From: Mycobacterium sp. IS-1742
GTDB taxonomy: Bacteria > Actinomycetota > Actinomycetes > Mycobacteriales > Mycobacteriaceae
Assembly (NCBI RefSeq): GCF_001500125.1
Contig: NZ_LQIV01000004.1
Span: forward strand, 1-64,000
Reading direction: 5' to 3'
Length of the DNA stretch: 64,000 nt
In this document: positions 29,914-37,399 of the stretch, piece by piece
Layout of the letters: every line of letters starts with the position of its first letter
Numbering within the stretch: position 1 is the stretch's first letter
Notes under the pieces: generated by a model
The model's input: the letters and a program-made list of their open reading frames with translations, nothing else
Database searches by the model: none
Told to the model about the DNA's origin: nothing
Program-made: the position numbers and the translations under genes

Positions 29914-30852
29914 ATGCGTTCGCTACTGATCATTGCCCTCGTCGGGGTCGGTGCCCAGCTCGTCGACGGTGCGCTCGGGATGGCGTTCGGTGTCACCGCC
30001 TCCACCCTGCTCGTGCTGTCCGGGGTCGCTGCCGCCCAGGCCAGCGCCGCGGTGCACCTGGCGGAGGTGGGCACCACGCTGGCGTCGGGCGTCTCGCACT
30101 GGCGGTTCAAGAACATCGACTGGTCGATCGTCGCGAAGCTGGGCGTACCCGGGGCGGTCGGCGCCTTCGTCGGCGCCAACGTGCTCTCGGCGCTGTCGAC
30201 CGAGGACGCCGCACCGCTGATGGCGGGGATCCTGCTGTGCATCGGCGCCTATGTCCTGCTGCGCTTCTCACTGCGCACCCCGCCGGTGATCGGCGGCAAC
30301 GGCACGAAACACGGAGCCAAGTTCCTCACCCCGCTGGGGCTGTTCGGCGGGTTCATCGACGCCTCCGGGGGCGGCGGATGGGGGCCGATCACCACCAGCA
30401 CCCTGCTCTCCAGCGGAAAGACCGCGCCGCGCACGGTCATCGGCTCGGTCAGCGCGTCGGAGTTCCTCGTCGCGTTGTCGGCGTCGCTGGGCTTCCTCGT
30501 CGGTCTGCGGGACGAGTTCTTCGACAATCTCGCCGTGGTGGCGGCGCTGGCCATCGGCGGGGTGATCGCCGCGCCCATCGCCGCCTGGCTGGTCAGCCGG
30601 ATCAGCCCGGCGCTGCTGGGGACCGGGGTGGGCGGTGTCATCGTGCTCACCAACGCGCAGAAACTGGTGCACTACTTCGGCGTCGGATGGCCGTGGTCGA
30701 CGTTCATCTACTCGGTGATCGTCATCGCGTGGGCCGTGTTCCTGGTGCTCGCGTGGCGGATCATGCGCGCCCCGGCGTACGTGCCCCAGGAGCTCGAGGC
30801 GCAGGTCACGGCCGTCGAGCGACCCGCGGAGACCGCCGACGAGGTGCGCTGA
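29914..30852 (+). CDS. TauE/SafE-family sulfur-compound permease (first of two)
   Basis: Encodes 312 aa from ATG 29914 behind GAAGG. An inner-membrane protein with about eight helices in two repeats: GAQLVDGALGMAFGVTASTL near the start and LFGGFIDASGGGGWGPITTS in the middle, both Gly-rich signatures of the family. A short charged C-terminus follows. Members export or import sulfite, sulfoacetate, taurine-derived sulfonates or thiosulfate. The predicted cysteine-starvation leader favours uptake of a sulfur source, but direction cannot be read from sequence. Confidence 0.93.
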   Translation: MRSLLIIALVGVGAQLVDGALGMAFGVTASTLLVLSGVAAAQASAAVHLAEVGTTLASGVSHWRFKNIDWSIVAKLGVPGAVGAFVGANVLSALSTEDAAPLMAGILLCIGAYVLLRFSLRTPPVIGGNGTKHGAKFLTPLGLFGGFIDASGGGGWGPITTSTLLSSGKTAPRTVIGSVSASEFLVALSASLGFLVGLRDEFFDNLAVVAALAIGGVIAAPIAAWLVSRISPALLGTGVGGVIVLTNAQKLVHYFGVGWPWSTFIYSVIVIAWAVFLVLAWRIMRAPAYVPQELEAQVTAVERPAETADEVR

Positions 30853-30874
30853 GGCCGGTCTGAGCGGTAGGCAC

Positions 30875-30880
30875 TAGGGT
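30875..30880 (+). promoter_or_regulatory. -10 of a leaderless promoter for the second TauE/SafE gene
   Basis: TAGGGT lies 7 bases before GTG 30888, the spacing of a leaderless mycobacterial start. The gene has no purine-rich RBS, which supports this. It would let the second permease be expressed apart from the cysteine-controlled first one. Confidence 0.5.
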
Positions 30881-30887
30881 TCCCGGG

Positions 30888-31670
30888 GTGCCCGTCGTCG
30901 ACATGGTCCTCATCGCCCTGGCGGGCGTGGGGGCCGGGGCCATCAACGCGATCGTCGGGTCGGGCACGCTGATCACCTTCCCGACGCTGGTCGCACTGGG
31001 CTATCCGCCGGTGACGTCGACGATGTCGAACGCGGTCGGGTTGGTGGCCGGGGGAGTGTCCGGCACCTGGGGCTACCGCCGCGAACTACGCGGGCAGTGG
31101 CACCGGCTGCGCTGGCAGATGCCGGCCTCACTGGTCGGGGCGCTGGGCGGGGCTTGGCTGCTGCTGCATCTCCCGGAGAAGGTCTTCACCCAGGTGGTGC
31201 CGGTGCTGCTGGTCGCGGCGCTGGCCCTGGTCGTCGTCGGCCCGCGGATTCAGGCGTGGGCGCGGCGGCGCGCCGAGGAGAGCGGCCGGTCGGCCGACCA
31301 CGTGAGCGCCGCGCGGATGGTGGCGCTGGTGGCGGGAACCTTCGCCGTCGGCGTGTACGGGGGGTATTTCACCGCGGCCCAGGGCATCCTGCTGATCGCG
31401 GTGATGGGGGCGTTGCTGCCCGAGGACATGCAGCGGATGAACGCCGCCAAGAACCTGTTGTCGCTGATCGTCAACATCGTCGCGGCCGTCGCCTACACCG
31501 TGGTCGCCTTCGACCGGATCAGCTGGGCGGCGGCCGGGCTGATCGCGGGCGGATCACTGATCGGCGGATTCCTCGGCGCGCACTACGGTCGCCGGTTGTC
31601 GCAGAACGCGTTACGCGGGGTCATCGTGGTCGTCGGGCTGATCGGTCTGTGGCGGTTGGTGACGGTCTAG
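30888..31670 (+). CDS. TauE/SafE-family permease (second)
   Basis: Encodes 260 aa. It has the family fold with helices at about 5-25, 75-100, 140-165, 190-210 and 235-255. Motifs are GAGAINAIVGSGTLITFPTL at the N-terminus and GVYGGYFTAAQGILLIAVMG in the second half. It differs in sequence and length from the first copy, so they are not recent duplicates. The two together might move different sulfur species, or one might be a distantly related permease. The stop overlaps the convergent photolyase by 4 bases. Confidence 0.93.
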   Translation: MPVVDMVLIALAGVGAGAINAIVGSGTLITFPTLVALGYPPVTSTMSNAVGLVAGGVSGTWGYRRELRGQWHRLRWQMPASLVGALGGAWLLLHLPEKVFTQVVPVLLVAALALVVVGPRIQAWARRRAEESGRSADHVSAARMVALVAGTFAVGVYGGYFTAAQGILLIAVMGALLPEDMQRMNAAKNLLSLIVNIVAAVAYTVVAFDRISWAAAGLIAGGSLIGGFLGAHYGRRLSQNALRGVIVVVGLIGLWRLVTV

Positions 31671-33157
31671 AACGTCGTCCGCGCCTTCTCCTGCGCGAGG
31701 ACGTCGTCGAGGTCGCCGAGCCGGTCCAGGCCCTGTACCGCCCGCCGGGTGCGCATGTTGCGCTCGAGCAGGTCGCGGTGGCGGTGCACGAACGCCCAGT
31801 AGCCGGCGGTGAAGGGACAGGCGTCGTCGCCCAGACGCTTCTTCGGGTCGTAGGCACAGTCACCGCAGTGATCGCTCATCTTGTTGATGTAGGCGCCGCC
31901 GGACGTGTAGGGCTTGGTGGCGAGCCTGCCGCCGTCGGCGTGCTGGCTCATGCCGACGACGTTGGTGGGCATGACCCAGCGGAAACCGTCGACGTACGCG
32001 GTGGCGTACCACTCGGTGAGCTCGCGGGGGCGGTATCCGCGCTGGAGCGCGTGGCTGCCGAGGATCATCAGGCGCTGGATGTGGTGGGTCCAGCCGCGGT
32101 CGCGCAGGCCCATCAGCGCGTGGCGCAGGCACTCGGCGGTGACGGCGTCGGCGTCGAGGTCGGCCCACCAGTCCGGGAGCGGGGTGTGGGCCGCGAGTTC
32201 GTTGTTGTCGACGTACCGTTCGCCGAAATGCCAGTAGAGATGCCACATGTATTCGCGCCAGCCGAGGATCTGGCGGATGAAGCCCTCGACCGCGGCCAGC
32301 GGCGCCTGCTGTCGGCGGTACGCCTGTTCGGCGGCGTACACGGCGTCGAGTGGGTGGAGTACGCCGAGGTTGAGCGGGACCGACAGCAGTGAGTGCGACA
32401 TCGCCCAGTCTTCGCCCATCATGGCGTCCTCGTAGCGGCCGAAGGTCGGCAGGCGGTGCTCGATGAAACGGGTGAGGGCCCTTCTGGCCTCGGCCGGGGT
32501 GACGGCGAACAGGCGAGGGCCGTCGGCGCCGACGGTGTCGAGATCCATCCGGTCGAGGTCGCGGCGGACCTGCTCGTCGATGTCGTCCTCGCGGGGTTTG
32601 TAGGGTGCGGGCACATCGAGGGTGCGCTGCTTCTTCGGTGGGGACTCGCGGTTCTCCTCGTCGTAGTTCCATCGATTGCCGATCGGGTCGGCGCCGTTCA
32701 TCAGCACGTCGAACCGTCGCCGTTGGTCGCGGTAGAAATCCTCCATGCGAAAGCGGGTGCGGTTGCCCGCCCACTGCTCGAAATCCTTGCGCGGCAGCGC
32801 GAATGTCGGGGTGGGCAGGACGTCGGCGACCAGGCCCTGCTGGGTGAGGCGGCGGACGAATCTCTCCGCGGCGAGGGATGTCGGTTCGTGGACGAGCACG
32901 GGCCGGCCGAAGCGTTCGAGCGCATCGGTGTAGGTCTCGGAGCGGATGAGGGTGGCGCGGTCGCCCAGGTCGCGGTCGGCGTGGCGCAGGGCCGAGAGCA
33001 CGATGTGCAGTTTCTGGCGGTGGTAGCGGCGCTTGCGGAGTGCGTGCTCGGCCTCGATGAGCAGCACCTCGCGGTGGGCATGCTCGCCACCGTGGACGGC
33101 CGGGCCGAGCTGATCGGCGAACAGCCACAGGGGGGTGTCGTCCCGCGTATCGGTCAC
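31667..33157 (-). CDS. Fe-S photolyase/cryptochrome-related protein (PhrB, (6-4)-photolyase type)
   Basis: Encodes 496 aa. The N-terminal Rossmann domain begins PLWLFADQLGPAVHG, the FAD-binding helical domain includes GWREYMWHLYWHFGERY and a terminal region with GMSQHADGG. Four Cys that fit the [4Fe-4S] ligands are seen: one in AECLRHALMGLRDRG, two in HCGDC, and one in DDACPF. Bacterial members repair (6-4) photoproducts with light. It is transcribed toward the TauE genes with a 4-base overlap and no terminator. Confidence 0.93.
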   Translation of the reverse strand: MTDTRDDTPLWLFADQLGPAVHGGEHAHREVLLIEAEHALRKRRYHRQKLHIVLSALRHADRDLGDRATLIRSETYTDALERFGRPVLVHEPTSLAAERFVRRLTQQGLVADVLPTPTFALPRKDFEQWAGNRTRFRMEDFYRDQRRRFDVLMNGADPIGNRWNYDEENRESPPKKQRTLDVPAPYKPREDDIDEQVRRDLDRMDLDTVGADGPRLFAVTPAEARRALTRFIEHRLPTFGRYEDAMMGEDWAMSHSLLSVPLNLGVLHPLDAVYAAEQAYRRQQAPLAAVEGFIRQILGWREYMWHLYWHFGERYVDNNELAAHTPLPDWWADLDADAVTAECLRHALMGLRDRGWTHHIQRLMILGSHALQRGYRPRELTEWYATAYVDGFRWVMPTNVVGMSQHADGGRLATKPYTSGGAYINKMSDHCGDCAYDPKKRLGDDACPFTAGYWAFVHRHRDLLERNMRTRRAVQGLDRLGDLDDVLAQEKARTTF

Positions 33158-33305
33158 CGATCCGAGACTACGAGCGTTGCGCGGTCGCCATGCGTGACTT
33201 CGCGCGGCGTCAGCGACGCGTCATACGCGCGGAACACCCTCAACCGGCAGGAATGATTCCCGCATGCAAGGGTATGCGGGTCGAAACTGCGGTTGTGGAG
33301 AAGCG

Positions 33306-33464
33306 ATGAGTGTTGTGTTGTTGGGGCCGATGAGCCGGTGTACGAACTGCCGCCGTGTCCCTCCAGAGGGAAAGCGCTGGCCGCATCTGGCGGGCAGCGA
33401 CCGCTTCTGCAGTCTGGACTGTCTGTACGGGCTGCACCCCGAACTGGAGGAACCGGCGCAGTAG
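33306..33464 (+). CDS. Small Cys-rich (zinc-ribbon-like) protein
   Basis: Encodes 52 aa from ATG 33306 with GTGGAGAAG upstream. A CTNC motif near residue 11 and FCSLDCLYG near residue 34 give two Cys pairs that could hold one zinc ion. The sequence RVPPEGKRWPHLAG lies between them. An in-frame ATG at 33264 would extend it but has no RBS. The product is not recognised; small FCSxxC proteins resemble FCS/MYM-type zinc fingers. Confidence 0.65.
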   Translation: MSVVLLGPMSRCTNCRRVPPEGKRWPHLAGSDRFCSLDCLYGLHPELEEPAQ

Positions 33465-33472
33465 CCCGCCAT

Positions 33473-33826
33473 TCAGTCGGCTTGTTCGACGACTTCCTGG
33501 TACTGGGTCATGACCTCGGCGAGTCCCTCGTCGACGAAGGCATCGCAGACCCGCAGGTGTGACACGACGAGCTGGACGCGGTTGATCAGCTGCCGGTATT
33601 CCTTGGAGCGGCGGATCGTGTCGAGATTCGCGGCGCTACCGCGAGCCAGGATGAACCCGTTCAGATCACCGGTCGGTGTGAGCACGGTGATGTCGAAGCG
33701 CTCGATCTGTCCTTCTTTCTGGAGACGCCCCCAGTAGTCCACCGTGTCTGCGTAGACCTTCAGGGCTTGCTTCTCCCGGCCGGGTACGGGCTGTCCGAAC
33801 ACTGTGCATAGTGCTGCCTCGGCCAT
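33473..33826 (-). CDS. Conserved protein of unknown function
   Basis: Encodes 117 aa with a strong AGGAAGGG RBS upstream of ATG 33826. It alternates short strands and helices (REKQALKVYADTVDYWGRLQ; IERFDITVLTPTGDLNGFIL; DTIRRSKEYRQLINRVQLVV) in a way that resembles a dimeric alpha-beta barrel, which is only a guess. The segment GDLNGFILARGS is the most family-like part. It converges on the small Cys protein with an 8-base gap. Confidence 0.75.
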   Translation of the reverse strand: MAEAALCTVFGQPVPGREKQALKVYADTVDYWGRLQKEGQIERFDITVLTPTGDLNGFILARGSAANLDTIRRSKEYRQLINRVQLVVSHLRVCDAFVDEGLAEVMTQYQEVVEQAD

Positions 33827-33990
33827 GGTTTTTCCCTTCCTCTTCGACCCCCCCAGTGGTCGATTATCGGCCGCTCGAGTGCTGGTTTTCGGGTTTCATC
33901 CGGTGAGCGACCGATGCGCTGTCCTGATCAATCAAATGTGGTACGACCACCTGGTTTTCGCGGTGTCGTCGCGGCAGGTGGCGCGGGCGG

Positions 33991-34021
33991 TTGGGATTGC
34001 GGACCGTCGGTGCGGTAGGCT
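33991..34021 (+). promoter_or_regulatory. Promoter of tRNA-Pro
   Basis: TTGGGA (33991-33996) and TAGGCT (34016-34021) form a -35/-10 pair with 19-base spacing, about 32 bases before the tRNA. Position and consensus support it. Confidence 0.45.
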
Positions 34022-34053
34022 CACGTGCTGCCGCAGGAGCACTCGCGCGGCAA

Positions 34054-34127
<74 letters not shown>

Positions 34128-34137
34128 CGCAGGTCAG

Positions 34138-34173
34138 AGGCACTTTCTCACTTCGAGGAGGTGCCTTTCTTGT
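34138..34173 (+). terminator. Terminator just after tRNA-Pro, inside the element
   Basis: AGGCAC (34138-34143) pairs with GTGCCT (34161-34166), extended inward by TTCTC with GAGGA, and is followed by TTTCTTGTTG. It ends the tRNA transcript in the present arrangement. Confidence 0.7.
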
Positions 34174-34302
34174 TGTTTCCAAACGGAATACCCGAACCGG
34201 CTCTATAAGCCGGGCAGCAGGAGGAGCCGCCCGCCGAGCAGAGTGATCCGCCGGCCGACGACTCGGAGGGTTCAGAGAAGTCCCTGGCGGGGGCCTGCGG
34301 TG

Positions 34303-34653
34303 TCAACCTATCTTGACCCACTGAAAATTACTGACCATTCCGCCGGTGTCGAGAGCACCAGCAAGAGTGTCGTTGTTGATTGTCACCACCGAGGCGCCGG
34401 AGGGCGCAGTGGCGGTCCAGGTGTTTCCTTGCAGGTGGAATTCGAAGGTGGTCCCGTTGGCTGCTCTGACGAGTTTGCAGCCACTACCACAGGAGGTAAC
34501 CACCTTCGTTGTTGATGACGACCCACCCTCGAACGTCTCTTGGTAGGTGCCGTCGACCAGTTCGGCAGAAGCCGGGCTGGCCAACCCGATTGCACAACCT
34601 GCCAAGACAACGCCGACGGCAAGTCCGCGAAGCGCTCGTAGATTCCCGCCCAT
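34303..34653 (-). CDS. Small secreted protein of unknown function
   Basis: Encodes 116 aa from ATG 34653, chosen because GAGGGGG lies 6 bases upstream; an upstream in-frame start at 34695 lacks support. The signal peptide LRALRGLAVGVVLAGCAIGL ends at ASPASA-EL (about residue 31). The mature part holds two Cys in TSCGSGCKLV and a beta-rich pattern (TTFEFHLQGNTWTATAPSGA). It resembles small exported mycobacterial proteins of unknown role. It is the only intact gene inside the tRNA-Pro element. Confidence 0.75.
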   Translation of the reverse strand: MGGNLRALRGLAVGVVLAGCAIGLASPASAELVDGTYQETFEGGSSSTTKVVTSCGSGCKLVRAANGTTFEFHLQGNTWTATAPSGASVVTINNDTLAGALDTGGMVSNFQWVKIG

Positions 34654-34769
34654 GTGTTTGCCCCCTCGTTCATCGGATAGTCGCCCCCCGGCCACCAGTC
34701 AACCGACTATAGCGTCCTGGCGTGCTGTTAGAAGTGCTAGCTTGAAGAGAGTGAACAGCTGGTTGTAGG

Positions 34770-34932
34770 CGCAACGAATTTTGCTGTGCGGGCGACAACG
34801 CCGCCATGAAGAGCTTTTTTCCCTGCTGCAGAAGAATGTGCTCGACCGCCGCCGCTGGGACACCCGCGAACAACTTCGCATCGCAATCGTCACCTGGATC
34901 GAACGCACCTACCACCGCCGACGTCGACAGGC
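34770..34932 (+). pseudogene. IS3-family transposase (OrfB) fragment, frameshifted
   Basis: The end of an IS3 integrase core is readable: GDNAAMKSFF in one frame and then SLLQKNVLDRRRW and IVTWIERTYHRRRRQ in the next. The run AGCTTTTTTCCCTG is one base short of the in-frame form, giving a frameshift near 34820. A stop codon TGA at about 34937 ends it. Only the C-terminal ~50 codons survive; no inverted repeats are visible. Confidence 0.75.
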
Positions 34933-34974
34933 CGCGTGACCGAAACTGTCACCTGATCGCGCAATGGCTGGGCG

Positions 34975-35074
34975 TCAGCAGTCGTCGAGCCAGCAGAGGA
35001 TCTCGATTTCGGGTGCCGTTTTTGAGGCGCCAGTGGGTGAAGTCGGCTTGCCAGCGTTCGTTGGGTTGCGCGGC
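34975..35074 (-). pseudogene. IS481-family transposase fragment, frameshifted
   Basis: Reading from 35074 downward gives QPNERWQADFTHWRLKNGT, a hallmark of IS481-family transposases (NERWQADFTHW). The expected EIEILCWLDD continuation is in another frame, so there is a frameshift near 35015, and a stop follows at 34975. About 33 codons remain. Confidence 0.7.
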
Positions 35075-35100
35075 GGTATTCCGATGTCCTGAAATACCAC

Positions 35101-35114
35101 CCTGTCAGCCCGAC
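35101..35114 (+). repeat. Second attachment-site half (copy of tRNA-Pro 3' end)
   Basis: CCTGTCAGCCCGAC is identical to 34115-34128 but is preceded by AAATACCAC rather than the tRNA T-loop, so it is a partial copy and not a second tRNA gene. It marks the far end of the element. Confidence 0.65.
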
Positions 35115-35132
35115 CAAGTTCTTGCAGTTGAG

Positions 35133-35165
35133 AGGCGGTTTCCGAGTACTCGGAGGCCGCCTTTT
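35133..35165 (+). terminator. Displaced original terminator of tRNA-Pro
   Basis: AGGCGG (35133-35138) pairs with CCGCCT (35157-35162), with the perfect palindrome CCGAGTACTCGG (35142-35153) inside and TTTT after. It begins 18 bases past the second attachment repeat, the distance expected for the tRNA terminator before insertion. Confidence 0.7.
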
Positions 35166-35245
35166 CCGTGGTGCGGGCGCCGGCCGACACCGCGCACGCC
35201 ACCTCGAAGTTGTGAACAACTATCACCGTCTCCTCAAAGTTCACT

Positions 35246-35263
35246 GTGATATCACGAGTAACA
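35246..35263. promoter_or_regulatory. Candidate regulatory site upstream of the Rpf gene
   Basis: GTGATATCAC (35246-35255) is a perfect 10-bp palindrome, followed by GTAACA (35258-35263), which resembles the half-site of the MtrA response regulator known to control rpf genes. It lies 72-89 bases before the rpf start. CRP binding is less likely because the spacing is short. Confidence 0.35.
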
Positions 35264-35334
35264 ATGGCCGTCATCGAAGATCGACCACTACGTCAGGGCG
35301 CCTCACTCGGCGTTCGGCGGAGAAGGGAATTCGA

Positions 35335-35799
35335 GTGCGCATAGTCAAGGGAGTGGGTGTGGCCCTGACCGCCGCTGCGCTGTCGGTGACGTCGGTTGCA
35401 GTGGGGACGCCGAACGCCCAAGCCAGCACGGTGAATTGGGATGCGATCGCGCAGTGCGAATCGAGCGGCAACTGGGCGATCAACACGGGCAACGGGTTCT
35501 ACGGCGGCCTGCAGTTCCTGCCGGCCACCTGGCGGGAACACGGCGGTGTCGGCTCCCCGGAGCGGACACCGCGCGAGTACCAGATCCTCATCGCCGAGCG
35601 CGTCTTGCGCACCCAGGGGATCGGTGCATGGCCGGTCTGCGGCGCGTACGCCCTCTCGCCGAGGTCGACGGCACCTCCCGGCACGGGCAGCGCATGCCGG
35701 GTCATGTCGGGAATGCTGCTGGGTGTCGTCAACCTCAACAGGATGTGTGTCGCGCTGACGAGCCAGGCACGAGCCGTCGCCTCCGTTCTCGCCGGGTGA
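35335..35799 (+). CDS. Resuscitation-promoting factor (Rpf), secreted muralytic enzyme
   Basis: Encodes 154 aa from GTG 35335 behind GAAGGGA; longer in-frame readings run through non-coding sequence. A signal peptide (KGVGVALTAAALSVTSVAVG, cut after NAQA) is followed by the Rpf domain: VNWDAIAQCESSGNWAINTG with the catalytic Glu, then GFYGGLQFLPATWREHGG. The second domain Cys is in WPVCGAYA. After the ~75-residue domain a 45-residue tail follows with no LysM or G5 domain, so it is the short RpfC/D/E type. It cleaves peptidoglycan, usually with RipA, and promotes regrowth. Confidence 0.93.
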   Translation: MRIVKGVGVALTAAALSVTSVAVGTPNAQASTVNWDAIAQCESSGNWAINTGNGFYGGLQFLPATWREHGGVGSPERTPREYQILIAERVLRTQGIGAWPVCGAYALSPRSTAPPGTGSACRVMSGMLLGVVNLNRMCVALTSQARAVASVLAG

Positions 35800-35823
35800 C
35801 CCGCCGCACATCTCGAGAGTCGT

Positions 35824-35846
35824 ATCGCGAGAGGCGATCTCGCGAT
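35824..35846. terminator. Hairpin after the Rpf gene
   Basis: ATCGCGAGA (35824-35832) and TCTCGCGAT (35838-35846) form a perfect 9-bp stem with loop GGCGA, 25 bases after the rpf stop. There is no T-tract, so it could be an intrinsic-like mycobacterial terminator or an operator for the next gene. Confidence 0.45.
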
Positions 35847-35865
35847 GCTGGCGAAGTTGCGGGCG

Positions 35866-35871
35866 TAACCT
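35866..35871 (+). promoter_or_regulatory. -10 of a leaderless promoter
   Basis: TAACCT fits TANNNT and ends 6 bases before ATG 35878. The small gene has no RBS, in keeping with leaderless translation. Confidence 0.5.
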
Positions 35872-35877
35872 GCGGTC

Positions 35878-36084
35878 ATGAGCGAAGCGGCACTCGGGTG
35901 GGCCGTCACGGCCGTGCTCCTCGCGATGCTCGCCATCCCGTTCATCGTCGGCTTCAGGCGGAGTAGACAGAAGCGCCTGGAACGACTTCTCCGCTGGGCG
36001 GGGGGCACCGGAAGCGGGTCAGAAACCTATGGCACCGGCGGAACGTATGGCAGTGGTGACTGCGGCGGGGGCGGCGGAGACTGA
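35878..36084 (+). CDS. Small membrane protein with Gly-rich tail
   Basis: Encodes 68 aa. One membrane helix (LGWAVTAVLLAMLAIPFIVG, residues 6-25) is followed by a basic stretch (FRRSRQKRLERLLRW) and a Gly/Ser/Thr/Tyr-rich tail ending GDCGGGGGD. The helix plus basic side suggests N-out/C-in topology. The product is not recognised. The predicted leaderless promoter supports its being real. Confidence 0.6.
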   Translation: MSEAALGWAVTAVLLAMLAIPFIVGFRRSRQKRLERLLRWAGGTGSGSETYGTGGTYGSGDCGGGGGD

Positions 36085-36154
36085 TACCCCTGCCGGGCCA
36101 CGGGGAATCGCTGAGAAACCGGTGTGGGGCACCCCGCTGTCACGGCGATGCTGA

Positions 36155-37387
36155 GTGGGGCAAGCTGTGGACGTGACTGGGGACGACTTGTTCGCGGGCC
36201 GCTATGTGCTGCGCGGGCTGCTCGGAGCCGGCGGGATGGCCGAGGTGCGCGACGCCTGGGACACCCGGCTCGATCGTGCCGTCGCGATCAAACTCCTGCA
36301 CCCCGCGATGAAGGCGCAACCGGAAACCCTCGACCGATTCCGTGACGAAGCGCGGTCGGCGGCGATGCTGTCGCACCCGAACATCGTCGCGGTGCACGAC
36401 TACGGCGAGCAGGACGGCACCCCGTTCATCGTCATGGAGAGATTGCCTGGCGGGACACTCCTCGACGTCATGGCACACGGTCCGATGCCGCCCGACCACG
36501 TCCGTTCCATGCTCGACGACGTCCTGGCGGCCCTGACCGTCGCCCACTCCGCGGGAGTGCTGCACCGCGACATCAAACCGGCGAACATCCTGCTCTCGGC
36601 GACGGCGGACAGCTTCAAAGTCGCGGACTTCGGCATCGCCAAGGCCGGTGGTGCCGCTCACACCATGACCGGGCACATCGTCGGCACGATGGCCTACATG
36701 AGCCCCGAGCGCGTCACCGGCGCGCCGGCGTCGGTGGCCGACGACCTCTACGCGGTCGGTGTCGTGGGATACGAAGCGATCGTGGGCCGCCGGGCGTTCC
36801 CGCAGGACACGCCGGTCGCCCTGGCGCGGGCCATCATGGACGACCCGCCGCGGCCGTTGAGCGAGATCGGGCCCGACCTCGACCCTGCGCTGGCCGGCGC
36901 GATCGACCGCGCCATGACCCGCGACCCCGCCCGGCGCTTCGGCGACGCCGCCCAGATGCGTGCCGCGGTCAATGGCGACCGTCAGGCGCTTCTCGCCGGA
37001 GCGGCACCCGCGATGGCGGCGTCGCCGCGGCCTGCCACCAGGATTCTCGACCAGCCGTTGCCACCGTCGGCCCAGTACGTCGTGCCACCCCCCGCCCCAT
37101 CGCTGTGGCGCCGCTTGCCGGGGCGCACCCGCAAGGCGATCTTCGCGGCCGCGATTCTGGTCTGCCTGACCGTCGCCGGTCTCGCAGTGGCTGCCGACCC
37201 GTTCTCCACCGCACCGTCAACGGGTCCGGTCAGCACCAGCAGTCCTCCGCCGCCCACGTCGAGCAGTGCTCCTCCACCGCCGGCGCCGTCGTCGGTTGTC
37301 GAACAGCCACGAGTTCAGCCCGGTGGCAAGCCGGACAAGGAAGAGAAGAAGCGAGAGCAGGAGAAAAAGCGCGGCGGAGACGGCTGA
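36155..37387 (+). CDS. Receptor-like Ser/Thr protein kinase (Pkn family)
   Basis: Encodes 410 aa from GTG 36155; GTG 36173 is a close alternative. The Hanks kinase domain covers residues ~14-270: P-loop LLGAGGMAEV, Lys in AVAIKLLHP, catalytic HRDIKPANIL, DFGIAK and SPE in place of APE. A membrane helix (AIFAAAILVCLTVAGLAVAA, about 327-346) is followed by a short Pro/Ser/Thr-rich outside segment and a Lys/Glu-rich end. There is no PASTA or other sensor domain, so its signal is unclear. Confidence 0.94.
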   Translation: MGQAVDVTGDDLFAGRYVLRGLLGAGGMAEVRDAWDTRLDRAVAIKLLHPAMKAQPETLDRFRDEARSAAMLSHPNIVAVHDYGEQDGTPFIVMERLPGGTLLDVMAHGPMPPDHVRSMLDDVLAALTVAHSAGVLHRDIKPANILLSATADSFKVADFGIAKAGGAAHTMTGHIVGTMAYMSPERVTGAPASVADDLYAVGVVGYEAIVGRRAFPQDTPVALARAIMDDPPRPLSEIGPDLDPALAGAIDRAMTRDPARRFGDAAQMRAAVNGDRQALLAGAAPAMAASPRPATRILDQPLPPSAQYVVPPPAPSLWRRLPGRTRKAIFAAAILVCLTVAGLAVAADPFSTAPSTGPVSTSSPPPPTSSSAPPPPAPSSVVEQPRVQPGGKPDKEEKKREQEKKRGGDG

Positions 37388-37399
37388 GCCGCGCGAACC

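Larger units (their letters stand above)
34129..35114. mobile_element. Decayed ~1-kb integrated element at tRNA-Pro
   Basis: The interval is bounded by exact 14-bp copies of the tRNA 3' end. It contains one intact secreted-protein gene (34303-34653), a frameshifted IS3-type transposase fragment (+ strand), an IS481-type transposase fragment (- strand), and no integrase. Base composition is less GC-rich than the flanks in places. The native-looking tRNA terminator lies outside the second repeat (35133-35165), as expected if DNA was inserted between tRNA and terminator. Confidence 0.6.

Noticed and set aside
31097..32392. 431-aa plus-strand ORF
   Set aside because: It covers the second TauE gene out of frame and the antisense of the photolyase, so it is a shadow.
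34197..34305. Acidic reading GQQEEPPAEQSDPPADDSEG on the plus strand
   Set aside because: It has a protein-like composition and could be the C-terminal scrap of a lost gene in the element, but it lacks a start and cannot be identified.
34975..35274. 99-aa minus-strand ORF
   Set aside because: Its C-terminal part is the frameshifted IS481 remnant; the N-terminal part overlaps the distal att copy and terminator and has no gene-like features.
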